Positions 26,130 to 34,271 of a DNA stretch of 64,000 bases are shown here, piece by piece (position 1 is the first letter of the stretch; every line of letters begins with the position of its first letter). The translations under genes and the position numbers were made by a program. The stretch is from Neglectibacter timonensis. GTDB taxonomy: Bacteria; Bacillota; Clostridia; Oscillospirales; Acutalibacteraceae. The stretch lies in NCBI RefSeq assembly GCF_900048895.1, contig NZ_LT160634.1, positions 1 through 64,000 of the forward strand, read 5' to 3'. The notes beneath the pieces were generated by a model. It did no database searches. It saw nothing but the letters and a program-made list of their open reading frames with translations, and was not told the DNA's origin.

Positions 26130-27920
26130 ATGAGCCAATACAGGACACATACCTGCGGCCAGCTTCGTCTGGAGCATGCAGGAGAGACGGTCACCCTTTC
26201 AGGTTGGATGGAAAATCTTCGTGAGGTGGGCAGCAACTTTGCCTTTCTGGTTCTGCGGGATTTCTACGGCGTCACCCAGGTGGTGCTGGAGACCGAGGAG
26301 ATGGTTTCAAAGGTTAAGGCGTTGAATAAGGAATCCACCCTGTCCGTCACCGGCGTGGTGCGGGAGCGCAGCAGCAAAAACCCCAAACTGGATACCGGAG
26401 ACATTGAGGTGGTACCCTCAGAGATCACAGTGCTGGGCCGCTGCCGTCATAATGAACTCCCCTTTGAAATCAATTTTTCCAGGGATGCGGATGAGAGCCA
26501 GCGGCTGAAATACCGTTATCTGGATCTGCGAAATCCCCAAGTGAAAGGGAATATTGTACTGCGCTGCCAGGTTGTCTCAGCCCTGCGCAGGGCTATGGAA
26601 GAACAGGGGTTTCTGGAGATCACCACGCCCATCCTCACAGCATCCTCTCCGGAGGGAGCCCGGGACTATCTGGTGCCCTCCCGGAAGCATCCTGGTGAAT
26701 TTTACGCACTGCCCCAAGCGCCCCAGCAGTTTAAGCAGTTGCTGATGACCGCCGGATTTGACCGCTATTTCCAGATAGCCCCCTGCTTCCGGGATGAGGA
26801 CGCCCGGGGGGACCGCTCTCCCGGCGAGTTCTATCAGCTGGATATGGAAATGGCCTTTGCCGGACAGGAGGATGTGTTTGCCGTTCTGGAAGATGTGCTT
26901 CCTCCCATCTTTGCCAAGTACGGTGCGTACCATGCCGCATCCCAGGCTCCGTTCCGCCGCATTCCCTATTTTCAGGCAATGGAGGAATTCGGCACTGATA
27001 AGCCGGACCTGCGCATCGACCTGCGGGTCAGCGACGTGACCGCCCTGCTTTCCGGCTGTGGTTTTGCTCCCTTTGAAGAGGGCGTGGTGAAGGCCGTGCC
27101 TGTATCGGACTGTAAGCTCCCGCGCAAGGCTGTAGATAAGCTCTGTGCTGACGTGGAAGTACAGGCCGGACAGAAGCCCTATTGGTTCAAGATGGATGAA
27201 AAGGGAGAGATCGCAGGCGGAGTGGCCAAATTCATCAACGCCGATCCTGCCCGCGCCCAGGCGCTTACGGAAGCGCTGAATCTCAAGCCCAATACCCTGG
27301 TATTCCTGTCCGCTGGCACTCTGACGGAGGCCAGAAAGACGGCCGGCGTTATGCTGAAGCTGTTGGGCGCTGCCTGTGAGGGTCATATGGACTGGGAACG
27401 CTATGAGTTCTGTTGGATTGTGGATTTCCCCCTCTATGAGATCGGGGAGGAATCCGGGGAGCTGGAATTCTGTCACAATCCTTTTTCCATGCCTTCAGGC
27501 GGCATGGAGGTCCTGGAAAAGGCTGAGCGTGGGGAGTTGAATCCGTTGACCATCCTGGCGGAGCAGTACGATTTGGTCTGCAACGGCGTGGAGCTCTCCT
27601 CCGGCGCGGTGCGGAACCATGATCCGGAGATCATGGTGAAGGCTTTCGAGCTGGTGGGACTGGGTGAAGAGGATGTCAAAGCGAAGTTCCCCGCCATGTA
27701 TCATGCTTTCTGCTACGGCGCGCCGCCCCATGCGGGAATCGCTCCCGGCGTAGACCGCATGGTCATGCTGCTTTCCGGTGAAAGTTCCATCCGTGAGGTC
27801 ATCGCGTTCCCCATGAATAAGAGCGCCCAGGATGTGATGATGGGGGCTCCCTCCCAAGTGGAGCCGGGCCAGCTGGATGAATTGGGCATCGAAATTGTGA
27901 AACATCAGGAGAAAGCCTGA
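26130..27920 (+). CDS. aspS: Aspartyl-tRNA synthetase (bacterial type)
   Basis: The protein charges tRNA-Asp. I chose ATG 26130 (MSQYRTHTCGQL), 8 bases after GAGG, over the in-frame ATG 26115, which lacks a good site. The 596 residues give an N-terminal OB-fold (VTLSGWMENLREVGSNFAF), class II motif 2 (CFRDEDARGDRSPGEFYQLD), the bacterial GAD insertion and motif 3 (GVDRMVMLLSGESSIRE). It matches the Asp specifier of the T-box leader 2.3 kb upstream. Confidence 0.97.
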   Translation: MSQYRTHTCGQLRLEHAGETVTLSGWMENLREVGSNFAFLVLRDFYGVTQVVLETEEMVSKVKALNKESTLSVTGVVRERSSKNPKLDTGDIEVVPSEITVLGRCRHNELPFEINFSRDADESQRLKYRYLDLRNPQVKGNIVLRCQVVSALRRAMEEQGFLEITTPILTASSPEGARDYLVPSRKHPGEFYALPQAPQQFKQLLMTAGFDRYFQIAPCFRDEDARGDRSPGEFYQLDMEMAFAGQEDVFAVLEDVLPPIFAKYGAYHAASQAPFRRIPYFQAMEEFGTDKPDLRIDLRVSDVTALLSGCGFAPFEEGVVKAVPVSDCKLPRKAVDKLCADVEVQAGQKPYWFKMDEKGEIAGGVAKFINADPARAQALTEALNLKPNTLVFLSAGTLTEARKTAGVMLKLLGAACEGHMDWERYEFCWIVDFPLYEIGEESGELEFCHNPFSMPSGGMEVLEKAERGELNPLTILAEQYDLVCNGVELSSGAVRNHDPEIMVKAFELVGLGEEDVKAKFPAMYHAFCYGAPPHAGIAPGVDRMVMLLSGESSIREVIAFPMNKSAQDVMMGAPSQVEPGQLDELGIEIVKHQEKA

Positions 27921-28034
27921 CGAAACCCTGGGCGGCACCCGCCTTTCGTCAGTCTTCGTCTGGAAAATAAAGAGGAAAATCGCCTCCGGCCGGTTTGTGA
28001 AACCATGTCGGGGGCGGTATATTTTGCGCTATTC

Positions 28035-28071
28035 ACACTAAAAATGTCTTAAAATACACTATATATAGTAT
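28035..28071. promoter_or_regulatory. Tandem NrdR boxes
   Basis: ACACTATATATAGTAT (28056-28071) matches the NrdR-box consensus closely, and ACACTAAAAATGTCTT (28035-28050) is a weaker copy. The centres are 21 bp apart, two helical turns. The strong box abuts the -35 hexamer. NrdR represses ribonucleotide reductase genes when dATP is high. Confidence 0.85.
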
Positions 28072-28099
28072 TGACAGAAAGCGGTCTGGGCTCTATAAT
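28071..28099 (+). promoter_or_regulatory. Promoter of nrdD
   Basis: TTGACA (28071-28076) and TATAAT (28094-28099) are both perfect, with 17 bases between them. The transcript leader before nrdD is about 170 bases. No known riboswitch was recognised in it. Confidence 0.88.
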
Positions 28100-28277
28100 A
28101 AAAGTCGTTCTCCCTTGGGTGTTTCTGTATGAGAGCTAGGGGAATTTTTTTCCTTGAGCCTTTGGCCCTGTAAGCGGAGGCACGGATGGGATTTGAGAGT
28201 GTGCGTGACGTGTGTGGAAAACATACATCCGGATAAGGCGGAAATCTTCGAGAGAATTAAGAAAGAGGAATGGATAC

Positions 28278-30575
28278 ATGCTGAAAACGGTCGTTAAAAG
28301 AAGCGGGGAAAAGGTCCCCTTTGACGCATCTAAAATACGCGGCGCAATTTTCAAGGCGAATGTGAGAATTGCCACAGAAAAGTTCAGTGAGGCGGAACTG
28401 GACCGGCTGACGGATGAAGTGGTGGAGGCTGCGGGTAAGCTGCGGACCACCCCTACGGTGGAGCAGATACAGGATATCGTGGAGGAGAAGCTCATTGAAT
28501 CCGATTACGCAAAGACCGCCAAAGCCTATATCCTGTACCGGGCAGAACATCAGAAACTGCGGGAGATGGACGACGAGCTGGTAAAGATCTATTCCGCACT
28601 GACTTTTGTGTCAGCCGAGGATGTGGACCTGAAGCGGGAAAATGCCAACATCAATGCGGATACCGCTATGGGAACCATGCTCAAATACGGCTCTGAGGGA
28701 GCAAAGAGCTTTTATGATAAGTATGTCATCCCCCCCCACATTGCCAAGGCTCACGCCGACGGCGATATCCATATCCATGACAAGGACTTTTACACTCTGA
28801 CGGAGACTTGCTGTCAAATCGATCTGCTGAAGCTTTTCCACGGTGGTTTTTCCACGGGACACGGTTACCTGCGGGAGCCCAAGGATATCCGCAGCTATGC
28901 GGCGCTGGCCTGCATTGCCATCCAGGCCAATCAAAATGAGATGCACGGCGGCCAGAGCGTGCCCAATTTTGATTATTCCATGGCGGAAGGTGTGGATAAA
29001 ACCTACCGCAAGGAATATTTCAAAGCACTTATTGAATTTTTGCAAATTCGAAAGGGCATGTCCTATGAGGATGCGGAAGCCCTGATCTCTGCGGCGAAAG
29101 AAGAACTGGGGGACGACGTCACCATGGGCAGCGCCTGTGCATACAGCGAACGCTTTGCCGAATATCTGCCCCGGCATCAGCGGGAGAACGGTTTTGAGGA
29201 GATCACTGAGGAAGAGGCAATGGATGCCGGCTCCTATGCGGAAAAGACTGCGTGGAGAGAGACGGACAAGGCTGCCTACCAGGCGATGGAGGCCCTGGTG
29301 CACAACCTGAATACCATGAATTCCCGTGCAGGCGCACAGGTCCCCTTCTCCTCGTTGAACTATGGCACCGATACTTCCGAGCAGGGCAGAATGGTTGTGC
29401 GCAATTTGCTGCTGGCCACAGAGGCAGGCCTGGGCGATGGGGAAACCCCGATCTTCCCGGTACAGATTTTTAAGGTCAAGGAAGGGGTCAACTATAATGA
29501 GGAAGACCCCAACTATGATCTGTTCAAGCTGGCTATGCGGGTGTCTGCAAAGAGACTGTTCCCGAACTTCAGTTTTATTGACGCGCCCTATAACCTGCAG
29601 TATTATAAGCCTGGGGATTATGATACGGAGGTAGCCTACATGGGCTGCCGCACCAGAGTGATGGGGAATGTGCATGATCCTAAGAGAGAGGTCACCTGCG
29701 GCAGGGGCAACCTGAGCTTCACGTCCATCAACCTGCCCCGTATCGGTATTGAGGCGGAAGGGGACGTCAAGAAATTCTACCGGATTCTGGATGATAGAAT
29801 CGAAGTGGTGGTAGAGCAGCTGCTGCACCGCTTCAAAATTCAGTGCAGCAAAAAGGCTTATAACTACCCCTTCCTCATGGGGCAGGGCGTGTGGATCGAT
29901 TCGGAAAAGCTGGATCGCAACGACTCCGTAGCGGAGCTTTTAAAGCATGGAACACTTTCCGTAGGCTTTATCGGTCTGGCTGAGACCCTCAAAGCGTTGA
30001 CAGGCAAGCACCACGGAGAAAGTCAGGAAAGCTACAATTTGGGCTTGGAAATTATCACCTATATGAGAAAACGGATGGATGAGCTGTCTCAGCAGACAGG
30101 CCTGAATTTCACTCTGCTTGCCACTCCGGCCGAAGGCCTCTCCGGCAGGTTTGTGCGTATCGACCAGAAAAAGTTCGGCAAAATTGAGGGTGTGACGGAT
30201 CGGGAATACTACACCAATTCCTTCCATGTACCGGTCTATTACCCCATCAGCGCCTTTGAAAAAATAAAAAAGGAAGCCCCCTTCCACGCGCTGACCAATG
30301 CAGGCCATATCAGCTATGTGGAGTTGGACGGGGATATCTGCAAGAATGTGGATGCCTTTGAAAGCGTGATCCGCTGCATGAAAGAGGCCGGCATTGGATA
30401 CGGTTCGGTCAACCATCCGGTGGACAGAGATCCGGTTTGCGGCTACAACGGGATTATCGACGAGACCTGTCCCCGCTGCGGCAGGCATGCAGGCGAGGGA
30501 GTACCGGTGGATAAATTGCTGGAGCTGCGCAAGAAATATCATGATGTGCCGGATTATTCCCATTTGATTCGGTAA
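28278..30575 (+). CDS. nrdD: Anaerobic ribonucleotide reductase catalytic chain lacking the glycyl-radical tail
   Basis: The 765-residue class III enzyme reduces ribonucleoside triphosphates. The start is ATG 28278 behind AAGAGGAA. Residues 1-95 form an ATP-cone (VVKRSGEKVPFDASKIRGAI) for allosteric control, followed by the barrel with AYMGCRTRVMGN and CGRGNLSFTSINLPRIG. Near the C-terminus is the zinc region PVCGYNGIIDETCPRCG, with three cysteines where four are usual (the first CxxC is DxxC here). The chain then ends in YHDVPDYSHLIR with no RxxGY glycyl-radical motif. That motif is in the next gene. The two chains must act together. Confidence 0.93.
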   Translation: MLKTVVKRSGEKVPFDASKIRGAIFKANVRIATEKFSEAELDRLTDEVVEAAGKLRTTPTVEQIQDIVEEKLIESDYAKTAKAYILYRAEHQKLREMDDELVKIYSALTFVSAEDVDLKRENANINADTAMGTMLKYGSEGAKSFYDKYVIPPHIAKAHADGDIHIHDKDFYTLTETCCQIDLLKLFHGGFSTGHGYLREPKDIRSYAALACIAIQANQNEMHGGQSVPNFDYSMAEGVDKTYRKEYFKALIEFLQIRKGMSYEDAEALISAAKEELGDDVTMGSACAYSERFAEYLPRHQRENGFEEITEEEAMDAGSYAEKTAWRETDKAAYQAMEALVHNLNTMNSRAGAQVPFSSLNYGTDTSEQGRMVVRNLLLATEAGLGDGETPIFPVQIFKVKEGVNYNEEDPNYDLFKLAMRVSAKRLFPNFSFIDAPYNLQYYKPGDYDTEVAYMGCRTRVMGNVHDPKREVTCGRGNLSFTSINLPRIGIEAEGDVKKFYRILDDRIEVVVEQLLHRFKIQCSKKAYNYPFLMGQGVWIDSEKLDRNDSVAELLKHGTLSVGFIGLAETLKALTGKHHGESQESYNLGLEIITYMRKRMDELSQQTGLNFTLLATPAEGLSGRFVRIDQKKFGKIEGVTDREYYTNSFHVPVYYPISAFEKIKKEAPFHALTNAGHISYVELDGDICKNVDAFESVIRCMKEAGIGYGSVNHPVDRDPVCGYNGIIDETCPRCGRHAGEGVPVDKLLELRKKYHDVPDYSHLIR

Positions 30576-30640
30576 GGAAAACGACTTATAACAGCAGGGC
30601 TGTCTCCGTGGGCAGCCGCAAAATGAAAGGAAGGTAATTT

Positions 30641-30835
30641 ATGACTAAGACAACAAAATCCGCACAGAGCACGAAAGCTGTTTCGACAGAAAATCAGGTA
30701 CTCGTAGGCGAAGGCCGTGATTTTGAACGGATCCGCCGCATTACCGGCTATCTGGTCGGCACCATCGACCGTTGGAACAACGCCAAGCGCGCCGAGGAAC
30801 AGGATCGGGTAAAGCACACTCTGTCAAGCCTGTAA
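30641..30835 (+). CDS. Separately encoded glycyl-radical domain of NrdD
   Basis: This 64-residue protein has its own AAAGGAAGG and ATG start, 65 bases after nrdD. Residues 31-60 match the C-terminal end of class III ribonucleotide reductases: RRITGYLVGT then DRWNNAKRAEEQDRVKH. Gly36 is the predicted radical site activated by NrdG. The first 28 residues are a Thr/Ser/Lys-rich leader with no match I recognise. A small hairpin GGCTG..CAGCC (30598-30617) lies between the two genes. The layout recalls the YfiD/GrcA spare part of pyruvate formate-lyase, but here the main chain has no radical site of its own. surE starts three bases after its stop. Confidence 0.88.
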   Translation: MTKTTKSAQSTKAVSTENQVLVGEGRDFERIRRITGYLVGTIDRWNNAKRAEEQDRVKHTLSSL

Positions 30836-30838
30836 GCG

Positions 30839-31597
30839 ATGCATATTCTACTGGTCAATGATGATGGAATTCATTCTCAGGGCTTAAAGCGGCTGGCCTT
30901 ATCCCTGGCGGAGAAGCATGAGGTGACTGTGGTGGCTCCGGATGGGGAGCGCAGCGCCATAGGCCACGGGATTACTCTTCGGCGTCCGCTGTTTGTTCAG
31001 GAAGCTTTTTGGTCAGAGCAAATAAAGACGTATGCGATTTCGGGAACGCCCGCAGACTGTACCGGTTTGGGTTTGGATGCGCTGACGGAAGGACCGGTAG
31101 ACCTGGTAATTTCCGGGCCAAACGACGGCCCCAATACGGGCACGGATCTGCTTTATTCCGGCACGGTGTCGGCAGCGCTGGAGGCGGCAATGCTGGGAAA
31201 GAAAGCTTTGGCCTTGTCTGCGCCCCACGGGGCTGATACGCGGGCAGTTGTGGAGATATTTCTGCAGATTTTAGATCAGCTTGATTTGGAACAGGATGTA
31301 CGGCACGCGCTTAATATCAATATTCCGGCGCTGCCCGGTGAAAAGCTTAAGGGTGTCCGTTGGGCGCCCCAGGAACTTGTCCAGTGGACAGAGGAAAAGT
31401 ACGAGCGGCGGATGACTCCGGACGGAAGGCTTTCTTATTGGCCTGTTCTTCGGGAGATGCCGCCTGTGCAGAACGAAGCCTCCGATATCGATTGTCTGAC
31501 AGAGGGCTATGTTTCACTCACCCCGCTCACCTTCTGTATCACAGATTCCTCAGGCTTCCGGGAGAAAGAGTTTCAGATTTCTTTCGGCGGACGGTAG
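30839..31597 (+). CDS. surE: 5'/3'-nucleotidase SurE
   Basis: SurE dephosphorylates nucleoside monophosphates and is linked to stationary-phase survival. The 252 residues contain the metal site VNDDGIHSQGL, APDGERSAIGHGIT, and the SGPNDGPNTGTDLLYSGT block with its conserved Asn and Ser. It starts three bases after the radical-domain gene, so it is part of the nrdD operon. A strong terminator follows. Confidence 0.95.
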   Translation: MHILLVNDDGIHSQGLKRLALSLAEKHEVTVVAPDGERSAIGHGITLRRPLFVQEAFWSEQIKTYAISGTPADCTGLGLDALTEGPVDLVISGPNDGPNTGTDLLYSGTVSAALEAAMLGKKALALSAPHGADTRAVVEIFLQILDQLDLEQDVRHALNINIPALPGEKLKGVRWAPQELVQWTEEKYERRMTPDGRLSYWPVLREMPPVQNEASDIDCLTEGYVSLTPLTFCITDSSGFREKEFQISFGGR

Positions 31598-31666
31598 CAG
31601 GAGCGGCTGTCATCCGGTTCTGCCGCTATTTCTGCGGAAGGAACGGATATCTCTGAAAAACTGCAG

Positions 31667-31694
31667 CGGGCCGTTTTTAACGGCCCGTGTTTTT
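31667..31694 (+). terminator. Terminator after surE
   Basis: CGGGCCGTT (31667-31675) pairs with AACGGCCCG (31679-31687) and is followed by TGTTTTT. It closes the nrdD-surE operon. Confidence 0.9.
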
Positions 31695-31697
31695 CTG

Positions 31698-31951
31698 GGC
31701 AAACTCTGAATAAATCCGAAGGTGGGTTTGTAGAGGAAATTTAGCCTGCAGCCGGAAAAAGCCGCACGTATGCCGGCGCATTTAAAATCGCCAAAGGTGT
31801 CTTTGAAGCAGTTGCGGGGTACTTCTACGTGAGGACGCCGCCTGGGAATCCGGAACGAGTGATTCAGCGGATATCCGGGATGTGTAATGTTGCAGCGCGC
31901 CCTGACGGAAAGAGGGAGCACGTAACTTTGGGCTTGGGAAAGGAAAAGCGT
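31698..31951 (+). other. Leader region of nrdG, no gene seen
   Basis: About 250 bases separate the surE terminator from nrdG. No promoter of good quality, riboswitch or convincing coding frame was found, although an open frame reaches back to 31829 in phase with nrdG. The conserved start of nrdG (ELKIAGVVKESIVDG) is at 31952, so the upstream part is probably not translated. Confidence 0.4.
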
Positions 31952-32449
31952 ATGGAATTGAAAATAGCAGGAGTCGTGAAGGAGTCAATTGTGGATGGAA
32001 GGGGAATTCGCTATACAGTTTTTACCCAGGGTTGTCCCCATCACTGCCCGGGCTGCCATAATCCACAGACACATGACTTCTATGGAGGCAAAACGGTGGA
32101 GGTGGGGGAACTGTTTGAAGAATTTCAAAAAAACCCGATGCTCAAAGGCATGACCTTCAGCGGCGGTGAGCCCTTCTGCCAGCCGGAACCGCTGGCGGAA
32201 TTGGCCAAACTGGTGCACGGGATGGGGAAAGATGTGACTGTGTTCAGCGGCTGGACCTATGAGCAGCTTCTGGAAAAGCATGACCCACAGGTGGATGCCC
32301 TGCTGCAGGAAACGGATGTGCTGATCGACGGGCCTTTCCTGGAGGAGCAAAAAAACCTGGAATTGGCATTTCGCGGCAGCGAAAACCAGAGGGTGATCGA
32401 TTTGAAAGAAACACGGCGGAAAGGACAGCTTGTGCTGCTGGATGTATAA
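31952..32449 (+). CDS. nrdG: Anaerobic ribonucleotide reductase activating protein
   Basis: This radical-SAM activase installs the glycyl radical of class III reductase. The 165 residues start at ATG 31952 behind GGAAAGGAAAA. The 4Fe-4S motif is GCPHHCPGCHNPQTH (CxxxCxxC), followed by the SAM-binding MTFSGGEPFCQPE. Its target here should be Gly36 of the small radical-domain protein rather than the large chain. It lies outside the nrdD operon, beyond the surE terminator, on the same strand. Confidence 0.95.
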   Translation: MELKIAGVVKESIVDGRGIRYTVFTQGCPHHCPGCHNPQTHDFYGGKTVEVGELFEEFQKNPMLKGMTFSGGEPFCQPEPLAELAKLVHGMGKDVTVFSGWTYEQLLEKHDPQVDALLQETDVLIDGPFLEEQKNLELAFRGSENQRVIDLKETRRKGQLVLLDV

Positions 32450-32509
32450 AAGCCAGACTGTCCCGTACTCTACAGTTGGAAGGCAGAACAGACAAGATAA
32501 GCAAAACGT

Positions 32510-32555
32510 AAAATCCTCCTGGAAGGGCTGCATTGAGCCCTTCCAGGAGGATTTT
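32510..32555. terminator. Bidirectional terminator
   Basis: A near-20-bp perfect stem (AAAATCCTCCTGGAAGGGCT with its complement) closes the loop GCATTG. It serves nrdG on the plus strand and the convergent Spo0A-like gene on the minus strand. Confidence 0.9.
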
Positions 32556-32593
32556 GTCTGTGCCGTTCCGTAACCAGAACGGCATGTCCCTTT

Positions 32594-32935
32594 TCAGCGC
32601 AGCTTAATGGTACCGCCGGCAAGATAATTGGCGAGCAGGAAAATCACATCGCCGGGAGTTACATCGTTCATTCCGATCCGGTTCAGCAGAACCTGAAGCT
32701 TTCCGTATTCCAAAATCTGTTTGACGGACTTTGCGATGGCACGGGAAACGGTACGGTCTGAAACCCCGTCCGGCGCACCGATCTCTCCATAGAGCTGCAT
32801 CAAACCCTTTGCGGGAAATTCCCCTTTTTCCAAAACTCTCCGCACAGCCTCCTCTAGGTATTTCATACCCACACCGGTGCGGTACTCGGCAATTTTGTCG
32901 AGCAGGCTTCCAACATTTTCTTGATCTGGGACCAT
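32594..32935 (-). CDS. Stand-alone Spo0A C-terminal-domain-like protein
   Basis: The 113 residues resemble the DNA-binding effector domain of the sporulation regulator Spo0A: YRTGVGMKYLEEAVRRVLE corresponds to the G..G..YL..AI helix, and LYGEIGAPDGVSDRTVSRAI to the recognition region with its RVERAIR-like end. No receiver domain is present, so it cannot be phosphorylated like Spo0A. A role as a regulator in the cytoplasm is inferred. The AT-rich upstream region (32990-33055) carries two TAATTTTGAC copies on the minus strand that could be operators. The match is by eye, so moderate confidence. Confidence 0.6.
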   Translation of the reverse strand: MVPDQENVGSLLDKIAEYRTGVGMKYLEEAVRRVLEKGEFPAKGLMQLYGEIGAPDGVSDRTVSRAIAKSVKQILEYGKLQVLLNRIGMNDVTPGDVIFLLANYLAGGTIKLR

Positions 32936-33067
32936 GAAATAGCACCTCTTTCGAATGAAATCGGCTAACTATACCATAATTTCCCATAATTTATACAAAC
33001 TTGTCAAAATTAGTCACTTTATTCGCTAAATCGTCAAAATTACTCTTGCAGCCACAACCGGCTGAGT

Positions 33068-33985
33068 TTAGAAATCTTTCAAAGGAAGGAAATCTGTAAC
33101 GAGATTTCCACTGCCTTCCACTTGCATGGTCAGAGAGTGGCCGTAATAGTAACCACTGTCCGAGGTGAAGGGAAAGAAATCGGTGATAGCATAGGTTTGA
33201 GTTTCAGGGCCAAACAGCATCTTCTCCCCATACCATGGGCCGCTGCCCACAGCATACTTTATCTTGTAGTTTCCCAGTGGCATATATACCGTCGCCTCCG
33301 AATTGGGTTCTATAAAGAAGGTGAGGATATCCTTCTGAACCTCCCCGTCGTCCGAATAGGCCTTAAAGAAATAGGCCTCGTTTCCGGGATTGAGAATTTT
33401 AAAGGGAGCGTACCGGTCTTCTGTGGAGGCATAAAATATTGCACCGCTATCGGGATAGGGGGTTTCCAGCTTTTTCATCAGAGTTTCGAAATTTTCCTGA
33501 TATGTTTCGGCAGCATAGAGATACCCTTCATCCATACCATCGCTTCTGCCGCTCTCATAGCCTTCGCTGCGTCCCGCTTCGTACCCCTCTTTTTTGCCGG
33601 AACGGGTACCGTCGCCATAGCCGTTATCGTACCCATCGTCATAGCCGGTATTATAGCCTGTGGACCAAGCTTCATTCGCCTGGCTGTCGGCTGTTTTTTT
33701 GAGGACTGCCTGTCCGGTGGAAAAAGTCAGTACAGCGCTCAGGCATAGCAGCGCTGTGCAGCATGCTGCAGCCAGAAACCAGTTTTTCCAGAAATTTTTG
33801 CCGCGGCTTTTTTTCAAGGGGGAAACCGCAGCGCTGTTCGCCTGCCCGGCCCGGTATTGTGCAGTATAGGCGTCATAATCAGCCTGGTTTAAAATAGGCT
33901 GGTTTGTGTAGGGATTATAGTATCGTTTTTCCCGAAATTCCGGGTCTGCGTTCTCCCAAGAATAGTTCGACGGCTGTTGATTCAT
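33068..33985 (-). CDS. Membrane protein with G-x-x-x-G repeats (Yae1-like)
   Basis: The 305-residue protein has a polar N-terminus (residues 1-60, with YYNPYTNQPILNQADYDAY), one membrane segment (FLAAACCTALLCLSAVLTF, about 69-87), then a run of G-x-x-x repeats (TGYNTGYDDGYDNGYGDG then EGYEAGRSEGYESGRSDG, about 108-154), like the deca-GX3 helix of Yae1-type proteins. The last 140 residues form a beta-rich extracellular domain without recognised family. It has its own promoter and a good ribosome site (AAAGGAGGA). The function is not known; it might pack against another membrane or wall protein through the glycine helix. Confidence 0.75.
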   Translation of the reverse strand: MNQQPSNYSWENADPEFREKRYYNPYTNQPILNQADYDAYTAQYRAGQANSAAVSPLKKSRGKNFWKNWFLAAACCTALLCLSAVLTFSTGQAVLKKTADSQANEAWSTGYNTGYDDGYDNGYGDGTRSGKKEGYEAGRSEGYESGRSDGMDEGYLYAAETYQENFETLMKKLETPYPDSGAIFYASTEDRYAPFKILNPGNEAYFFKAYSDDGEVQKDILTFFIEPNSEATVYMPLGNYKIKYAVGSGPWYGEKMLFGPETQTYAITDFFPFTSDSGYYYGHSLTMQVEGSGNLVTDFLPLKDF

Positions 33986-34014
33986 GGAAATTCCTCCTTT
34001 ATACCTATGAGATT

Positions 34015-34043
34015 ATCATACAGAGAAAATCCGGGGAAGTCAA
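34015..34043 (-). promoter_or_regulatory. Promoter of the GxxxG-repeat protein
   Basis: On the minus strand TTGACT and TATGAT are spaced by 17 bases, about 30 bases before the start codon. Confidence 0.65.
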
Positions 34044-34132
34044 TGACGGAGATAAAAGTGTTTAAAATATTGAATACTTTTACAAAAAAATTATAAATAA
34101 CAAATAATCGTCCCGCCAAAATTTAAAATTTA

Positions 34133-34141
34133 TGCTATAAT
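34133..34141 (+). promoter_or_regulatory. Extended -10 promoter of the first GH5 gene
   Basis: TGCTATAAT carries an extended -10 (TGn plus TATAAT at 34136-34141). The -35 is poor, so an activator may be needed. The 130-base leader has small inverted repeats near 34180-34215. Confidence 0.5.
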
Positions 34142-34271
34142 AGCAGCGAATAGTTCATAGCACGGAAACAAAATCGAAGCATCGTAGGACTGAAGCCTGC
34201 GGCATCATACCGCGGGTGGGAAAAGTTATGTCCGGCCTTCTGAACCAGGCTGGACCAGGGAGGAAGCCGAT

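Noticed and set aside
28278-30835. Sequencing frameshift as the cause of the split nrdD
   Set aside because: The large chain ends with a normal stop, 65 bases of non-coding sequence with a ribosome site follow, and the small gene has its own start and leader residues.
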